Origin: Pseudoalteromonas sp. 3D05
GTDB taxonomy: Bacteria; Pseudomonadota; Gammaproteobacteria; Enterobacterales; Alteromonadaceae
Assembly (NCBI RefSeq): GCF_002723455.1
Contig: NZ_PDUS01000001.1
Location: 440,038-504,037 of the forward strand
DNA length: 64,000 bases
Direction of reading: 5' to 3'
Part shown: positions 1 through 8,959 of the stretch, piece after piece
Numbering within the stretch: the stretch's first letter is position 1
Layout: each line of letters opens with the position of its first letter
The notes under the pieces: generated by a model
The model's database searches: none
Seen by the model: the letters and a program-made list of their open reading frames with translations, nothing else
What the model was told of the DNA's origin: nothing
Made by a program: the position numbers and the translations under genes

Positions 1-13
1 ATTAAATCACCTA

Positions 14-982
14 TTAGACTACATTACGTTTTGCCATTTTACACACGTACATTTTGCTGTCCGCAGTCTCTAATAATTTCTCAAGCTCAACAGGAGCAGC
101 AGGATCAAACTCTGCTATACCGTATGAAAATCCGAGTGTTTCGGTGTACGATTGCAATGTTGGTTCAGTAGCAAACGCTTCTTCGATTCGAGAGATAAGT
201 AATTGACATTGTTTATGCGTCACTTGTGTCAACATTATCACAAATTCATCCCCACCAAAGCGCCCATATAGATCCGATTTACGACACGATCGGGCAATAA
301 TCGATGCAAAGGTACGAAGTACTTTATCGCCGCAAGGGTGTCCAAAATGGTCATTGATTGATTTTAAAGAGTCTAGATCGATGAATATTGTGATTGCATT
401 GCTTTGTTGGCGAACACATAAATCGAGGTAACGTTCAGCGAGTAGTTTAAACCCTCTTCGATTTGGAATGTCTGTTAGCTCATCACGCGTTGCTAAGCGC
501 ATTATTGATAATTCGCGTTGTGTGATAAGCGCTAAATCTTTTAATGCTTGTATATCATTAGCGGAGAAATTACGTGGCTTAGTATCTATTATACATACTG
601 TGCCTATATGAACACCACCCGAAAGAATGATTGGATGGCCTGCATAGAATCGTATTTTAGGATCTCCCACCACCAATGGGTTATCTGCAAAACGAGGATC
701 TTGGTGCGTGTCATTTACAATAAGTGGCGTGCTAGCTAAAATTGCATGGCCACAAAATGATATATCTCGTGATGTTTCATTTACGTTAAGCCCAATGCAC
801 GACTTGAACCACTGTCGATGCTCATCAACTAAGCTAACAAGGGCAATAGGTACTTTGAAGATATACTGTGCAAGCCGCGTTACGCGGTCAAAACTATCCT
901 CTGGTTGCGTATCTAAAAGGTTAAGTGACCTTAGCATTGTTAATCTAGCTGTTTCATTTTCTGGGAGCTTGGGCTTTTCCAT
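14..982 (-). CDS. GAF-GGDEF diguanylate cyclase
   Basis: Predicted diguanylate cyclase, which makes the second messenger c-di-GMP from two GTP. A GAF-type sensor domain fills roughly residues 15-150 and the GGDEF domain roughly 155-320. The active-site motif reads GRFGGDEF, and RKSD lies five residues upstream of GGDEF, matching the RxxD product-inhibition site, so the enzyme looks complete and feedback-controlled. There is no signal peptide or membrane segment, so it is probably a cytosolic sensor; its ligand cannot be read from the sequence. The open frame reaches a GTG at 1000, but the ATG at 982 follows an AAGG at good spacing and is preferred. It stands alone, read away from the his operon. 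Confidence 0.9.
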   Translation of the reverse strand: MEKPKLPENETARLTMLRSLNLLDTQPEDSFDRVTRLAQYIFKVPIALVSLVDEHRQWFKSCIGLNVNETSRDISFCGHAILASTPLIVNDTHQDPRFADNPLVVGDPKIRFYAGHPIILSGGVHIGTVCIIDTKPRNFSANDIQALKDLALITQRELSIMRLATRDELTDIPNRRGFKLLAERYLDLCVRQQSNAITIFIDLDSLKSINDHFGHPCGDKVLRTFASIIARSCRKSDLYGRFGGDEFVIMLTQVTHKQCQLLISRIEEAFATEPTLQSYTETLGFSYGIAEFDPAAPVELEKLLETADSKMYVCKMAKRNVV

Positions 983-1066
983 ATAAAACCTTACTATCAC
1001 ATTATTTTTAACTTACTTTATAAACATAGCAGAGTCATTCTGTGAGCTACCTACTATTTTAAAAGT

Positions 1067-1300
1067 TTAAGCCCATGTATCGAGGTGCTTTTGACCATCC
1101 TCATCCGTTGTCACAGCATCTCCCTGCTCTTTAGGCTGGTTTTTTTCTAACATTTTTTTTCGCTCGTAAGCAGCTTTTTTTCGCTTTTCGAGTTCTATTT
1201 GCGATATTTTAGAGTCCTTTAAACCAGCAATGTAGAATGCACCTTTGTGCTCGACATCTAACCGAGATATCTTCCCAAGAAAAGGGATCATCATGTCCAT
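1067..1300 (-). CDS. small charged hypothetical protein (77 aa)
   Basis: I do not recognise this 77-residue protein. Residues about 32-57 are rich in Lys, Arg and Glu and look like a single charged helix or short coiled coil; the tail is acidic. There is no signal peptide, membrane segment or cysteine pair. It is called a real gene because the ATG is preceded by a strong AGGAGG ribosome-binding site (1306-1310 on the plus strand reads cctcc) at ideal spacing. It lies between the diguanylate cyclase and the divergent his leader region, about 85 bases from the cyclase, with which it might be co-transcribed. Function unknown. Confidence 0.7.
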   Translation of the reverse strand: MDMMIPFLGKISRLDVEHKGAFYIAGLKDSKISQIELEKRKKAAYERKKMLEKNQPKEQGDAVTTDEDGQKHLDTWA

Positions 1301-1422
1301 ACGTACCTCCTATCAATACAGTTAGTATCGGCTGTTATACCTTATTCTTTAATTAATTCAAAAAAGACTTGCCAGTGTTTATAAAAATATGTTTTTCTAT
1401 ATATGAAATTTACTTAAACAGA

Positions 1423-1452
1423 TTAACAACTTTTGTTTCTTATTTGTAAAAT
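1423..1452 (+). promoter_or_regulatory. candidate sigma-70 promoter of the his operon
   Basis: TTAACA (1423-1428) and TAAAAT (1447-1452) are separated by 18 bases, a fair match to -35 and -10 hexamers. A start near 1459 would put the his leader ATG about 33 bases into the transcript, as in enteric his operons. Assigned by eye only. Confidence 0.5.
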
Positions 1453-1491
1453 TTAGACTTACAAAAAACGAAAGTTTATAGGATTTATAAA

Positions 1492-1542
1492 ATGCGCTTA
1501 AACCTGACAACAGTACATCATCACCACCATTCATCGGAATAA
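1492..1542 (+). CDS. hisL: his operon leader peptide (16 aa)
   Basis: A 16-codon open frame reads MRLNLTTVHHHHHSSE, with five consecutive histidine codons (1516-1530). It lies about 125 bases upstream of hisG, follows an AGGA at suitable spacing, and overlaps the first arm of an attenuator. This is the classic design of his leader peptides: ribosome stalling at His codons when charged tRNA-His is scarce shifts downstream RNA folding and lets transcription continue into hisG. Enteric leaders carry seven His codons in a row, so this one is shorter but of the same kind. It is too short for ordinary gene callers. Confidence 0.93.
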   Translation: MRLNLTTVHHHHHSSE

Positions 1543-1640
1543 CCTGTCAGGTCTTTCGCTGAGAGGTTATTCCTAAAAGGAACCTCTGGCGAATCAACAT
1601 ATTAGATTCATTTTCGCCCTGAGGTTCCCTCGGGGTTTTT
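1502..1640 (+). promoter_or_regulatory. his attenuator RNA
   Basis: Several mutually exclusive pairings can be read. ACCTGACA (1502-1509, inside the leader codons) pairs with TGTCAGGT (1545-1552). AGAGGTT (1562-1568) pairs with AACCTCT (1581-1587). The alternative pairs GGAACCTC plus TGGCGA (1579-1592) with TCGCCC plus TGAGGTTCC (1614-1628). That alternative would destroy the terminator hairpin that starts at 1616. The order of arms matches the A:B, C:D, E:F versus D:E scheme of his attenuators. Confidence 0.85.
1616..1640 (+). terminator. his attenuator terminator
   Basis: A GC-rich hairpin, CCCTGAGG then TTC then CCTCGGGG with one bulge, is followed directly by TTTTT. It sits between the leader peptide and hisG and is the terminating arm of the attenuator. 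Confidence 0.88.
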
Positions 1641-1667
1641 AGTTTTTAAATTAAAGGAAAATGAATA

Positions 1668-2567
1668 ATGAGTAACAGCAACCGTCTACGTATCGCCATT
1701 CAAAAAGGTGGCCGCCTTTCTAAAGATTGCCAAGACTTACTTAAACAATTAGGTGTTAAACTTAATTTACGTGAGCAGCGCTTAATTGCACACTCTACAA
1801 ACATGCCAATAGACGTGCTACGTGTGCGCGATGACGATATCCCAGGTCTTGTTATGGACGGCGTGTGTGACTTAGGTATCGTGGGCGAAAACGTTTTAGT
1901 AGAAGTACAAGCAGAACGCGAGCGCCAAGGCGTACCAAGTGACGTTAATAAACTTGCCAAGCTTGATTTTGGTTTTTGTCGTTTAGCCCTAGCATGGCCG
2001 CAAGAGTTAGGCCCACAAGATAAAAGCTGGTTTGAAGGCAAACGCATCGCCACCACTTACCCTGAAATTCTAACGCAATATTTAAAACGTGAAGGAATTA
2101 ACGCCAGCACTGTAATGTTAACTGGTTCAGTTGAAGTAGCGCCACGTGCAGGACTTGCAGATGCAATTTGTGATTTAGTGTCTACTGGTGCAACGCTTGA
2201 AGCAAACGGCTTAATGCAAGGCGACACTATTTTAGAGTCAAACGCATGCTTGATACAAAATAAAGATCTGCAAGACGCTGACAAATTAGCTCTTATTGAA
2301 AAGCTTATGCCACGCTTGCGCGGTGTTAAGCAAGCTAAAGAAAGCAAATACATCATGCTACACGCACCAAAAGATAAGCTTGATGAAATTTGCGACCTGC
2401 TTCCTGGAACAGGCCAACCTACACTTCTTGCGTTAGCAGGTTCTGATGAATATGTAGCACTTCACATGGTCAGCAGCGAAACATTATTTTGGGAAACGAT
2501 GGAGCAATTAAAAGCGTTAGGCGCAAACTCTATCCTCGTGATGCCAATTGAAAAAATGATGGAGTAA
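1668..2567 (+). CDS. hisG: ATP phosphoribosyltransferase, long form (HisG)
   Basis: First enzyme of histidine biosynthesis: joins ATP and PRPP to give phosphoribosyl-ATP, and is the usual target of histidine feedback inhibition. At 299 residues it has the same length as E. coli HisG and begins [13 protein letters not shown], typical of the long form. The C-terminal part from about residue 225 is the ACT-like regulatory domain that binds histidine. Because the regulatory domain is present, no HisZ partner is needed, and none is seen. The start ATG follows AAGGAAA; a nearby ATG at 1661 is out of frame. It is the first structural gene after the attenuator, four bases upstream of hisD. Confidence 0.97.
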   Translation: MSNSNRLRIAIQKGGRLSKDCQDLLKQLGVKLNLREQRLIAHSTNMPIDVLRVRDDDIPGLVMDGVCDLGIVGENVLVEVQAERERQGVPSDVNKLAKLDFGFCRLALAWPQELGPQDKSWFEGKRIATTYPEILTQYLKREGINASTVMLTGSVEVAPRAGLADAICDLVSTGATLEANGLMQGDTILESNACLIQNKDLQDADKLALIEKLMPRLRGVKQAKESKYIMLHAPKDKLDEICDLLPGTGQPTLLALAGSDEYVALHMVSSETLFWETMEQLKALGANSILVMPIEKMME

Positions 2568-2571
2568 CTCA

Positions 2572-3879
2572 ATGCTGCGCTGGAATGAGGTATCCGCAGA
2601 CGCACAAGCAGCGGCGCTAATGCGCCCTGCTGTTAGTGCGAGTGCGAAAGTAGAAGAAATTTGCCTAACTATTATGGCAAATGTAAAAGCACAAGGTGAT
2701 GATGCCTTGCTCGACATGGCAAAAGAATTCGATAATCGCCAAACACCACGATTATTAGTGCCTGTTGAAGAAATAAATAATGCGGCTCAACAACTGAGTC
2801 CTGAGCTTAGGTATGCCATTGATACAGCCTATGCAAATGTTAAACGCTTTCACCAAGCCCAATTACCAAAAGATATTCAGTTAACCACACAACCTGGTGT
2901 GTTATGCGAACTTAAATATCAAGCAATTGAAGCGGTGGGTATTTATGTACCCGGTGGTAGCGCACCGTTACCTTCTTCAGTGATCATGCAAGGTGTACTA
3001 GCCCAATTAAGTGGCGCTAAAACAGTGGTTTTAGCAACACCGGTACAAGGCGATGAGCAAATCAACCCAGCAATTTTATATGCGGCTAAATTATGCGGAA
3101 TCAATACAATCGTCGAAAGTGGCGGCGCCGGTGCAATCGCCGCCATGGCTTATGGCACTGGCTCTGTACCAAAAGTGAATAAAATTTTTGGCCCAGGTAA
3201 TAGCTTTGTCACTATGGCTAAGCAATTAGTAGCTCAAACAATACCCGGTATGGCAATTGATATGCCAGCAGGGCCTTCTGAAGTATTAGTGATTGCCGAT
3301 GAACGTGCGAACCCTGAATTTATTGCCGCTGATTTATTATCACAGGCTGAGCATGGGGCTGACTCTCAAGTTATTCTACTCAGTAATAGTGAGTTGACTA
3401 TTGAGCGAACCCAACAAGCAATTGAGCGTCAACTTGCTAAACTGTCACGTCAAGATATCGCCGCAAAAGCATTGGCTAACTCGTCGCTAATTTTGGTTGA
3501 ATCAATTGAACAAGCATTTGATGTTTCTGCACAATATGGCCCTGAACATTTAATTTTGCAATTAGCTGATGCTAATCCTTATTTAGCTAAAGTTAAAAAT
3601 GCGGGCTCTGTGTTTGTTGGTGATTATACCCCTGAGTCAGCGGGTGATTATGCCTCTGGAACTAATCACGTATTACCCACTTACGGCTATAGTGCAACCT
3701 ATTCGAGCTTAAACTTACTCGACTTTTTCCGCACATATACAGTTCAAACCATTACCCAAAGTGGCTTAAAAAACTTATCAAAAGCCATTTTACCACTGGC
3801 TGATGCTGAAGGACTCGATGCCCACGCAAATGCTGTAAAGGTTCGTTTAGAAGCTATGAATAAAGAGACTGAATTATGA
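2572..3879 (+). CDS. hisD: histidinol dehydrogenase
   Basis: Catalyses the last two steps of histidine synthesis, oxidising L-histidinol via the aldehyde to L-histidine with two NAD+. The 435 residues match the usual length of about 434. Diagnostic stretches include IYVPGGSAPLPSSV, the glycine-rich FGPGNSFVT segment, MPAGPSEVLVIAD and SQAEHGADSQ with zinc and catalytic residues; GPEHL near residue 322 is also conserved. It starts four bases after hisG and its stop overlaps the hisC start by four bases (ATGA), so the genes are translationally coupled. Confidence 0.97.
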   Translation: MLRWNEVSADAQAAALMRPAVSASAKVEEICLTIMANVKAQGDDALLDMAKEFDNRQTPRLLVPVEEINNAAQQLSPELRYAIDTAYANVKRFHQAQLPKDIQLTTQPGVLCELKYQAIEAVGIYVPGGSAPLPSSVIMQGVLAQLSGAKTVVLATPVQGDEQINPAILYAAKLCGINTIVESGGAGAIAAMAYGTGSVPKVNKIFGPGNSFVTMAKQLVAQTIPGMAIDMPAGPSEVLVIADERANPEFIAADLLSQAEHGADSQVILLSNSELTIERTQQAIERQLAKLSRQDIAAKALANSSLILVESIEQAFDVSAQYGPEHLILQLADANPYLAKVKNAGSVFVGDYTPESAGDYASGTNHVLPTYGYSATYSSLNLLDFFRTYTVQTITQSGLKNLSKAILPLADAEGLDAHANAVKVRLEAMNKETEL

Positions 3880-4961
3880 GTAATAATACTTTATTACCCG
3901 CTAATATTGATGCATTAGCAGCGTATAGCTCAGCTAAAAGTGAAAAACTCACAGGCACTACTTGGCTTAATGCTAACGAAAGCCCGTATGTGAAAAACAT
4001 TGATATTAGTATTGATGATTTAAACCGTTATCCAGATCCACAGCCTGCTAGCGTGATAAACCGCTATGCAGAGTATGCACAGCTTAGCACCGAGCGAGTA
4101 TTAATGACACGTGGTGCAGATGAAGGTATTGAGTTACTGGTACGCACATACTGTGAACCAGCCAAAGACAGCATCGCGTTATTTTTACCCACATACGGTA
4201 TGTATAAAGTGACCGCTGATACTCACAATGTCGCTATTAATGGTTTAAGCCAAGCTCTACTGCTTGAAGGCTCAGTGGATGATATCGTCAGCGCTGTGGC
4301 TAATTCTAAGTTAGTGTTTATTTGTAACCCTAATAACCCAACGGGTAGCTTAACCTCACTTGATAAAATTAAAGCCATTGCTACAGCCCTTGAAGGTAAA
4401 GCACTGGTTATTGTTGATGAGGCCTATATTGAGTTTTGCCCAGAGCAAAGCGCCAGTAAACTAATCAACGACTACGCAAATATTGTTGTGCTTCGTACGC
4501 TATCTAAAGCATTTGCATTGGCAGGTTTGCGAACAGGCTTTACCCTAGCACAAGAAGCGGTGTTATTACCGATTCGTAAAGTAATAGCGCCATACCCAGT
4601 ATCAACCGTTGTCGCAAGCATTGCAGCAAATGCCTTAAGCCCTGATGCAGTTACCTCAATGCGCCGTCAAGTAAGCATTTTAAATGCCTTAAAAGAAAAA
4701 CTAAAACAGTGGCTTAACGCTTCACCGGCGGTATTGAACGTGCTAAGTGGTGAAGGTAACTTCGTTACCTTAAAGCTTGCCAATAAGAACAGCTTTAATG
4801 TCGCACTTGATCAAGGCTTAGTGATGCGTGCATTTACCTTATACGGTGAGAACGATTGGTTACGTATTTCAATCGGTAATGAGCAAGAATTAGAACAAGT
4901 CAAAATATGGTTAGATGGCCTAAGCCAAGCAACCAACTTAGTAGAGCAGGAAGTATCATGA
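3876..4961 (+). CDS. hisC: histidinol-phosphate aminotransferase
   Basis: PLP-dependent class I/II aminotransferase that converts imidazole-acetol phosphate and glutamate to L-histidinol phosphate. The PLP lysine lies in RTLSKAFALAGLR (near residue 210), and upstream elements NPNNPTG and VDEAYIEF fit this fold. Length (361) is close to E. coli HisC (356). ATGA overlaps link it to hisD before and hisB after. Confidence 0.96.
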   Translation: MSNNTLLPANIDALAAYSSAKSEKLTGTTWLNANESPYVKNIDISIDDLNRYPDPQPASVINRYAEYAQLSTERVLMTRGADEGIELLVRTYCEPAKDSIALFLPTYGMYKVTADTHNVAINGLSQALLLEGSVDDIVSAVANSKLVFICNPNNPTGSLTSLDKIKAIATALEGKALVIVDEAYIEFCPEQSASKLINDYANIVVLRTLSKAFALAGLRTGFTLAQEAVLLPIRKVIAPYPVSTVVASIAANALSPDAVTSMRRQVSILNALKEKLKQWLNASPAVLNVLSGEGNFVTLKLANKNSFNVALDQGLVMRAFTLYGENDWLRISIGNEQELEQVKIWLDGLSQATNLVEQEVS

Positions 4962-6019
4962 GTAACCCTTATTTATTTATTGACCGTGACGGCACTATCA
5001 TTTCAGAGCCTGTTACTGACAAACAAGTCGATAGCCTTGAAAAGCTAGAGTTCTTACCGAATGTGATCCCTGCCCTGCTGCAATTGCAAGCTGCGGGCTA
5101 CCGTTTGGTTATGGTGTCAAACCAAGATGGTCTAGGCACAGACAGCTTCCCGACGGCTGATTTTGATATCGCTCAAGATAAAATGATGGATATTTTATCT
5201 AGCCAAGGGATTAAGTTTGACGACGTGCTAATCTGCCCACATTTTGACGAGCAAAACTGTGATTGCCGCAAGCCTAAAACAGGCTTACTTACCGAGCTTA
5301 TGCGCTCGGGTAAAGTCGATTTAGCTCGTTCATTTGTTATTGGTGACCGCCAAACGGATATTGGCCTTGCGCAAAACTTATGCTGCGAAGGCATTTTATA
5401 TGACGGTGATTGGAACGCCATTGTCACTAAGCTCACTACAGCAGATCGTAAAGGTCGTGTTACCCGCAATACCAAAGAAACGCAAATTGATGTAAAACTC
5501 AATTTAGACCAAAGTAAAAATGGTGAGATAAGCACAGGCCTTGGCTTTTTTGATCACATGCTGGATCAAATTCGCACTCACGCTAATATCGGCCTCGATA
5601 TTCAAGCTAAAGGTGACTTACACATAGATGAGCATCACTTAGTTGAAGACATTGGTATTGCGCTCGGCCTTGCTTTAAAAGAAGCGCTAGGTACTAAATC
5701 GCAAATTGCCCGTTATGGTTTTGCGCTGCCAATGGATGAATGCAAAGCAGAAGCACAGATTGACTTATCTGGGCGTGCCTCATTTGTATTAAACGCCAAC
5801 TTTAGCCGTGAAAAGGCCGGTGACTTAGATGTGCAAATGGTTGAGCACTTCTTTAAAAGCTTAAGTGATAACGCTGCAATTAGTTTAATATTATCGGTTA
5901 GTGACGGTAACTGTCATCACCAAGTTGAAGGCTTATTTAAAGCATTCTCGCGCGCGTTACGTATGGCGATTGCCGCTGATGCAAGCCAGCAAACAGCCAG
6001 CTCTAAGGGGTGTTTATGA
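4958..6019 (+). CDS. hisB: bifunctional histidinol-phosphatase / imidazoleglycerol-phosphate dehydratase
   Basis: Two-domain enzyme carrying out the dehydratase step and the later phosphatase step of histidine synthesis. The N-terminal half is a HAD phosphatase with FIDRDGT near the start and a zinc-binding CPHFDEQNCDCRKP loop. The C-terminal half, from about residue 165, is the dehydratase, with FFDHMLDQI and DEHHLVEDIG metal-binding motifs. The fused form is typical of gammaproteobacteria. An in-frame ATG exists at 4907, but the one at 4958, overlapping the hisC stop as ATGA, matches the family start (353 residues). Confidence 0.96.
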   Translation: MSNPYLFIDRDGTIISEPVTDKQVDSLEKLEFLPNVIPALLQLQAAGYRLVMVSNQDGLGTDSFPTADFDIAQDKMMDILSSQGIKFDDVLICPHFDEQNCDCRKPKTGLLTELMRSGKVDLARSFVIGDRQTDIGLAQNLCCEGILYDGDWNAIVTKLTTADRKGRVTRNTKETQIDVKLNLDQSKNGEISTGLGFFDHMLDQIRTHANIGLDIQAKGDLHIDEHHLVEDIGIALGLALKEALGTKSQIARYGFALPMDECKAEAQIDLSGRASFVLNANFSREKAGDLDVQMVEHFFKSLSDNAAISLILSVSDGNCHHQVEGLFKAFSRALRMAIAADASQQTASSKGCL

Positions 6020-6606
6020 TTGCCATCATCAATACCGGTTGTGCCAATATAAACTCAGTACGTTTTGCCTTTGAACGCCTTGGCGAAACGCCAGAAGTGA
6101 TCACCTCACCCGAGCAACTGAAAAACTTTGAGCGTGCTATTTTACCGGGTGTTGGCCATGCCTCTGTCGCAATGAGACGCTTAGTTGAAGGTGGCTGGCA
6201 ACAAGCAATTAATGAATACCAGCGTCCGCTCATGGGCATTTGTTTGGGCATGCAGTTGTTATGCGACAGCACTGAAGAAGGTAACGTGCAATGTTTAGGT
6301 AAAATCCCTGGCCAAGTTAAAGCGCTCGATGTAGGTAATTTAACATCACCACACATGGGCTGGAACAACTTAATGCTTAATCGCGAACATGCATTAACTA
6401 AAGGCCTTGATGTAAACGACCAAGTGTATTTTGTGCATAGTTTTGCCCATACCGTTAACGACGCGACACTGGTTAGCGGCGAATACGGCCAAACGTTTTC
6501 AGCAATTGTAGCTAACGACAATTACGCGGGCATGCAATTTCATCCAGAGCGTAGCGCAAAAGTCGGCACTAGGTTATTACAAAACTTTTTAGACTGGCAG
6601 CTATAG
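6016..6606 (+). CDS. hisH: imidazole glycerol phosphate synthase, glutaminase subunit
   Basis: Class I glutamine amidotransferase subunit that releases ammonia from glutamine and channels it to HisF. The nucleophile cysteine lies in MGICLGMQLL, and the catalytic His-Glu pair is in FHPERS near the C-terminus. The start used is the ATG at 6016 (MIAIINTG), which overlaps the hisB stop; a GTG two codons earlier is also in frame. About 196 residues, normal for the family. It must pair with the hisF product encoded two genes downstream. Confidence 0.96.
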   Translation: MIAIINTGCANINSVRFAFERLGETPEVITSPEQLKNFERAILPGVGHASVAMRRLVEGGWQQAINEYQRPLMGICLGMQLLCDSTEEGNVQCLGKIPGQVKALDVGNLTSPHMGWNNLMLNREHALTKGLDVNDQVYFVHSFAHTVNDATLVSGEYGQTFSAIVANDNYAGMQFHPERSAKVGTRLLQNFLDWQL

Positions 6607-6640
6607 GCTGCTGGCAAACAAAATTAAAAGAGAATTTAAC

Positions 6641-7375
6641 GTGATTATTCCAGCATTAGATGTATTACAAAATCAAATCGTGCGTTTATATCAAGGTAAA
6701 TACGATACCGCTCAATTTTACCCGTTTGAGCTTGGCGCACGATTACAAGAATATGCACAAAGCGGCGCAGGTAAATTACACCTTGTCGACTTAGAAGGCG
6801 CACGCGATCCAAGTAAGAAACAATGGCAACACATTCAAGCGGCCACCAAAGCACTAAACGTACCCTATCAAGTGGGCGGCGGTATTCGCACTGAACAAGA
6901 TGTAAGTGACTGGCTTAAAGCCGGTGCTAACCAAGTCGTAATTGGCTCTATGGCGGTTGAAAAACGCGATGAAGTGAAAAGCTGGATTGAAAAGTTTGGC
7001 GCTAAACACTTTGTGATTGCCCTTGATGTCAATAAAACTGACAGCGGCTGGGCACCCGCGACACACGGTTGGTTAAGTGAATCAGAGTTTGGCTTGTTTG
7101 AACTCATCGACTTTTATGTTGCCCTTGGCGTGATTGATTTCTTATGTACGGATATCAGTAAAGACGGCACCATGACCGGCCCTTCGTTTGAACTGTATAA
7201 AGATTTAGCGAACCATAACAGCGATATAAAAGTACAGGCATCAGGCGGCGTGAGCTCACTTGATGACATCAAAAAACTAAAAGAGCTGGGTGTGGGCGGC
7301 GTTATTTTAGGTAAGTCACTACTTGATGGCGCATTTAATGTTGAGGAGGCGCTGGCATGTTATCAAAACGCATAA
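6641..7375 (+). CDS. hisA: ProFAR isomerase (HisA)
   Basis: Isomerises phosphoribosyl-formimino-AICAR-phosphate, the Amadori step of histidine biosynthesis. It is a (beta/alpha)8 barrel of 244 residues. The catalytic aspartates are in PALDV near the N-terminus and in [12 protein letters not shown] in the second half; the phosphate-binding loops VGGGIR and ASGGVSS are intact. The start is GTG, preceded by AAAAGAGA. It follows hisH after 34 bases, the largest gap in the operon, and overlaps hisF by 19 bases. Confidence 0.95.
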   Translation: MIIPALDVLQNQIVRLYQGKYDTAQFYPFELGARLQEYAQSGAGKLHLVDLEGARDPSKKQWQHIQAATKALNVPYQVGGGIRTEQDVSDWLKAGANQVVIGSMAVEKRDEVKSWIEKFGAKHFVIALDVNKTDSGWAPATHGWLSESEFGLFELIDFYVALGVIDFLCTDISKDGTMTGPSFELYKDLANHNSDIKVQASGGVSSLDDIKKLKELGVGGVILGKSLLDGAFNVEEALACYQNA

Positions 7376-8136
7376 TCCCGTGTTTAGATGTAAAAGATGG
7401 CCAAGTAGTCAAAGGGGTTAAATTTAAAGGCCACGAAATTGTTGGCGATATTCTCACTCTTGCACAAGCGTATAGTGAAGCTGGCGCAGACGAACTGGTT
7501 TTTTATGAAATTAGCGCAAGCGTTGAAAAACGCCTACTCGATGTCAATTGGGTGGAAAGTATAGCCCGTCATATTGATATTCCGTTTTGCGTTGCTGGTG
7601 GTATAAAATCTGTTGCTGATGCAGCACGTGTACTTGAACGTGGTGCAGATAAAATCAGCATTAACAGCCCTGCTATTGCACGCCCAGAGCTTATCAAAGA
7701 GTTACATGATGAATTTGGTAAACAATGCGTTGTTGTTGGTATTGATAGCTTTTATGATGAAGTCACCGGCGAATACTTAGTGTATCAGCTTACTGGCGAT
7801 CCTAATGCATCAAGCCGCACACGATACAAAACTGAGGAATGGGTTAAACGCGTGCAAGATTTAGGGGCAGGCGAAATCGTACTTAACTGCATGAACCAAG
7901 ATGGCGTTCGTAACGGCTACGATAACCGGCAGTTAGCTAAAATGCGCGCTTTATGTGATATCCCCCTAATTGCTTCAGGTGGTGCTGGTACCATGCAAGA
8001 CTTTGTTGATGTATTTAAGCAAAGCCACGTTGATGGCGCACTCGCAGCCAGTGTTTTTCACAAAAACGTGATCAACATCGGCGAATTAAAACAGTATTTA
8101 ACAGATAACCAAGTGGCGGCACGACTATGCAACTAA
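7357..8136 (+). CDS. hisF: imidazole glycerol phosphate synthase, cyclase subunit
   Basis: Cyclase half of the HisHF enzyme, producing imidazole glycerol phosphate and AICAR; it receives ammonia through its barrel from HisH. Typical segments are [19 protein letters not shown] at the N-terminus, VAGGIKS and ASGGAGT phosphate loops, and catalytic aspartates in CLDV and in the NQDG region. Length 259 versus 258 in E. coli. A strong GAGGAGG site lies inside the end of hisA just upstream of the ATG. Confidence 0.97.
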   Translation: MLSKRIIPCLDVKDGQVVKGVKFKGHEIVGDILTLAQAYSEAGADELVFYEISASVEKRLLDVNWVESIARHIDIPFCVAGGIKSVADAARVLERGADKISINSPAIARPELIKELHDEFGKQCVVVGIDSFYDEVTGEYLVYQLTGDPNASSRTRYKTEEWVKRVQDLGAGEIVLNCMNQDGVRNGYDNRQLAKMRALCDIPLIASGGAGTMQDFVDVFKQSHVDGALAASVFHKNVINIGELKQYLTDNQVAARLCN

Positions 8137-8741
8137 CTAAAGAAAACCTCACTCAAGTGGATTTCGCTAAAAGCGAATTGATCCCCGCCATTGTGCAAGA
8201 TGCCCGTACTGGGGTTATTTTGATGCAAGGTTTTATGAACCAAGAATCACTGGAAGTGACTTTTGAAAAGCAAAAAGTGACCTTCTATTCGCGTTCAAAA
8301 AACCGTTTATGGACCAAAGGTGAAACCTCAGAGAATTACTTAGAGGTAGTTTCGGTGCATACTGATTGCGATTACGATTCAATCTTAGTGCTTGCCAACC
8401 CACTTGGCCCAACGTGTCACTTAGGCACACAAAGCTGTTTTGGCGATGCTGCAAAACCAAGTCTCAGCTTTTTAGCCCAACTTGAGCAAGTGATTGTTGA
8501 GCGTAAAAACGACGACCCAGAGAAAAGCTATACAGCGTCATTATTTGCCAAAGATTTAAGCCGCAGCTGCCAAAAAGTTGGGGAAGAAGGCGTTGAAGTC
8601 GCCCTTGCCGCGATGAAGCACGATAACGATGAGCTGACTAATGAATCTGCCGATTTGATATATCACTTAATCGTGTTACTACAACGCCAAGGCCTTGAGC
8701 TAAAAGACGTGGTAGGCTGTTTGCAAGGTCGCCATAAGTAA
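8127..8741 (+). CDS. hisI: phosphoribosyl-AMP cyclohydrolase / phosphoribosyl-ATP pyrophosphatase
   Basis: Fused HisIE enzyme for steps two and three of histidine biosynthesis. The N-terminal cyclohydrolase domain (residues about 1-110) carries the metal motifs HTDCDYDS and the cysteines of [11 protein letters not shown]. The C-terminal pyrophosphohydrolase domain carries [12 protein letters not shown] and the following ESADLIYH metal-binding acidic residues. The gene overlaps the end of hisF by ten bases and is the last of the operon; a terminator follows. All enzymes from hisG to hisI are therefore present with no gap in the pathway except PRPP supply. Confidence 0.96.
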   Translation: MQLTKENLTQVDFAKSELIPAIVQDARTGVILMQGFMNQESLEVTFEKQKVTFYSRSKNRLWTKGETSENYLEVVSVHTDCDYDSILVLANPLGPTCHLGTQSCFGDAAKPSLSFLAQLEQVIVERKNDDPEKSYTASLFAKDLSRSCQKVGEEGVEVALAAMKHDNDELTNESADLIYHLIVLLQRQGLELKDVVGCLQGRHK

Positions 8742-8753
8742 AACTTAAACATA

Positions 8754-8790
8754 CCAAAACGCTGAAATTATTCGGTGTTTTGGTTTTTTT
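8754..8790 (+). terminator. his operon terminator
   Basis: CCAAAACGCTGAA and TTCGGTGTTTTGG form a hairpin with two wobble pairs around ATTA, followed by a run of seven Ts. It lies 13 bases after the hisI stop. Confidence 0.85.
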
Positions 8791-8959
8791 AAACCTATTT
8801 ACTAAGGCTTGCTGATCTTAGCTTCTTGCCCTTACACATGCTTTAGCCTTCTTATAGGCCGTTGCAATGTCTTAATAAACATTATTTAAAAAAGCTTTAA
8901 ACCTTTTAATATTTATATGCGTCTAATTTAAAAATCGCCCAAATAAAAAAGGAATAAAA

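Noticed and set aside
1661..1675. Tiny MNNE frame overlapping the hisG start
   Set aside because: Four codons only and out of frame; likely chance ATG between the ribosome-binding site and hisG.
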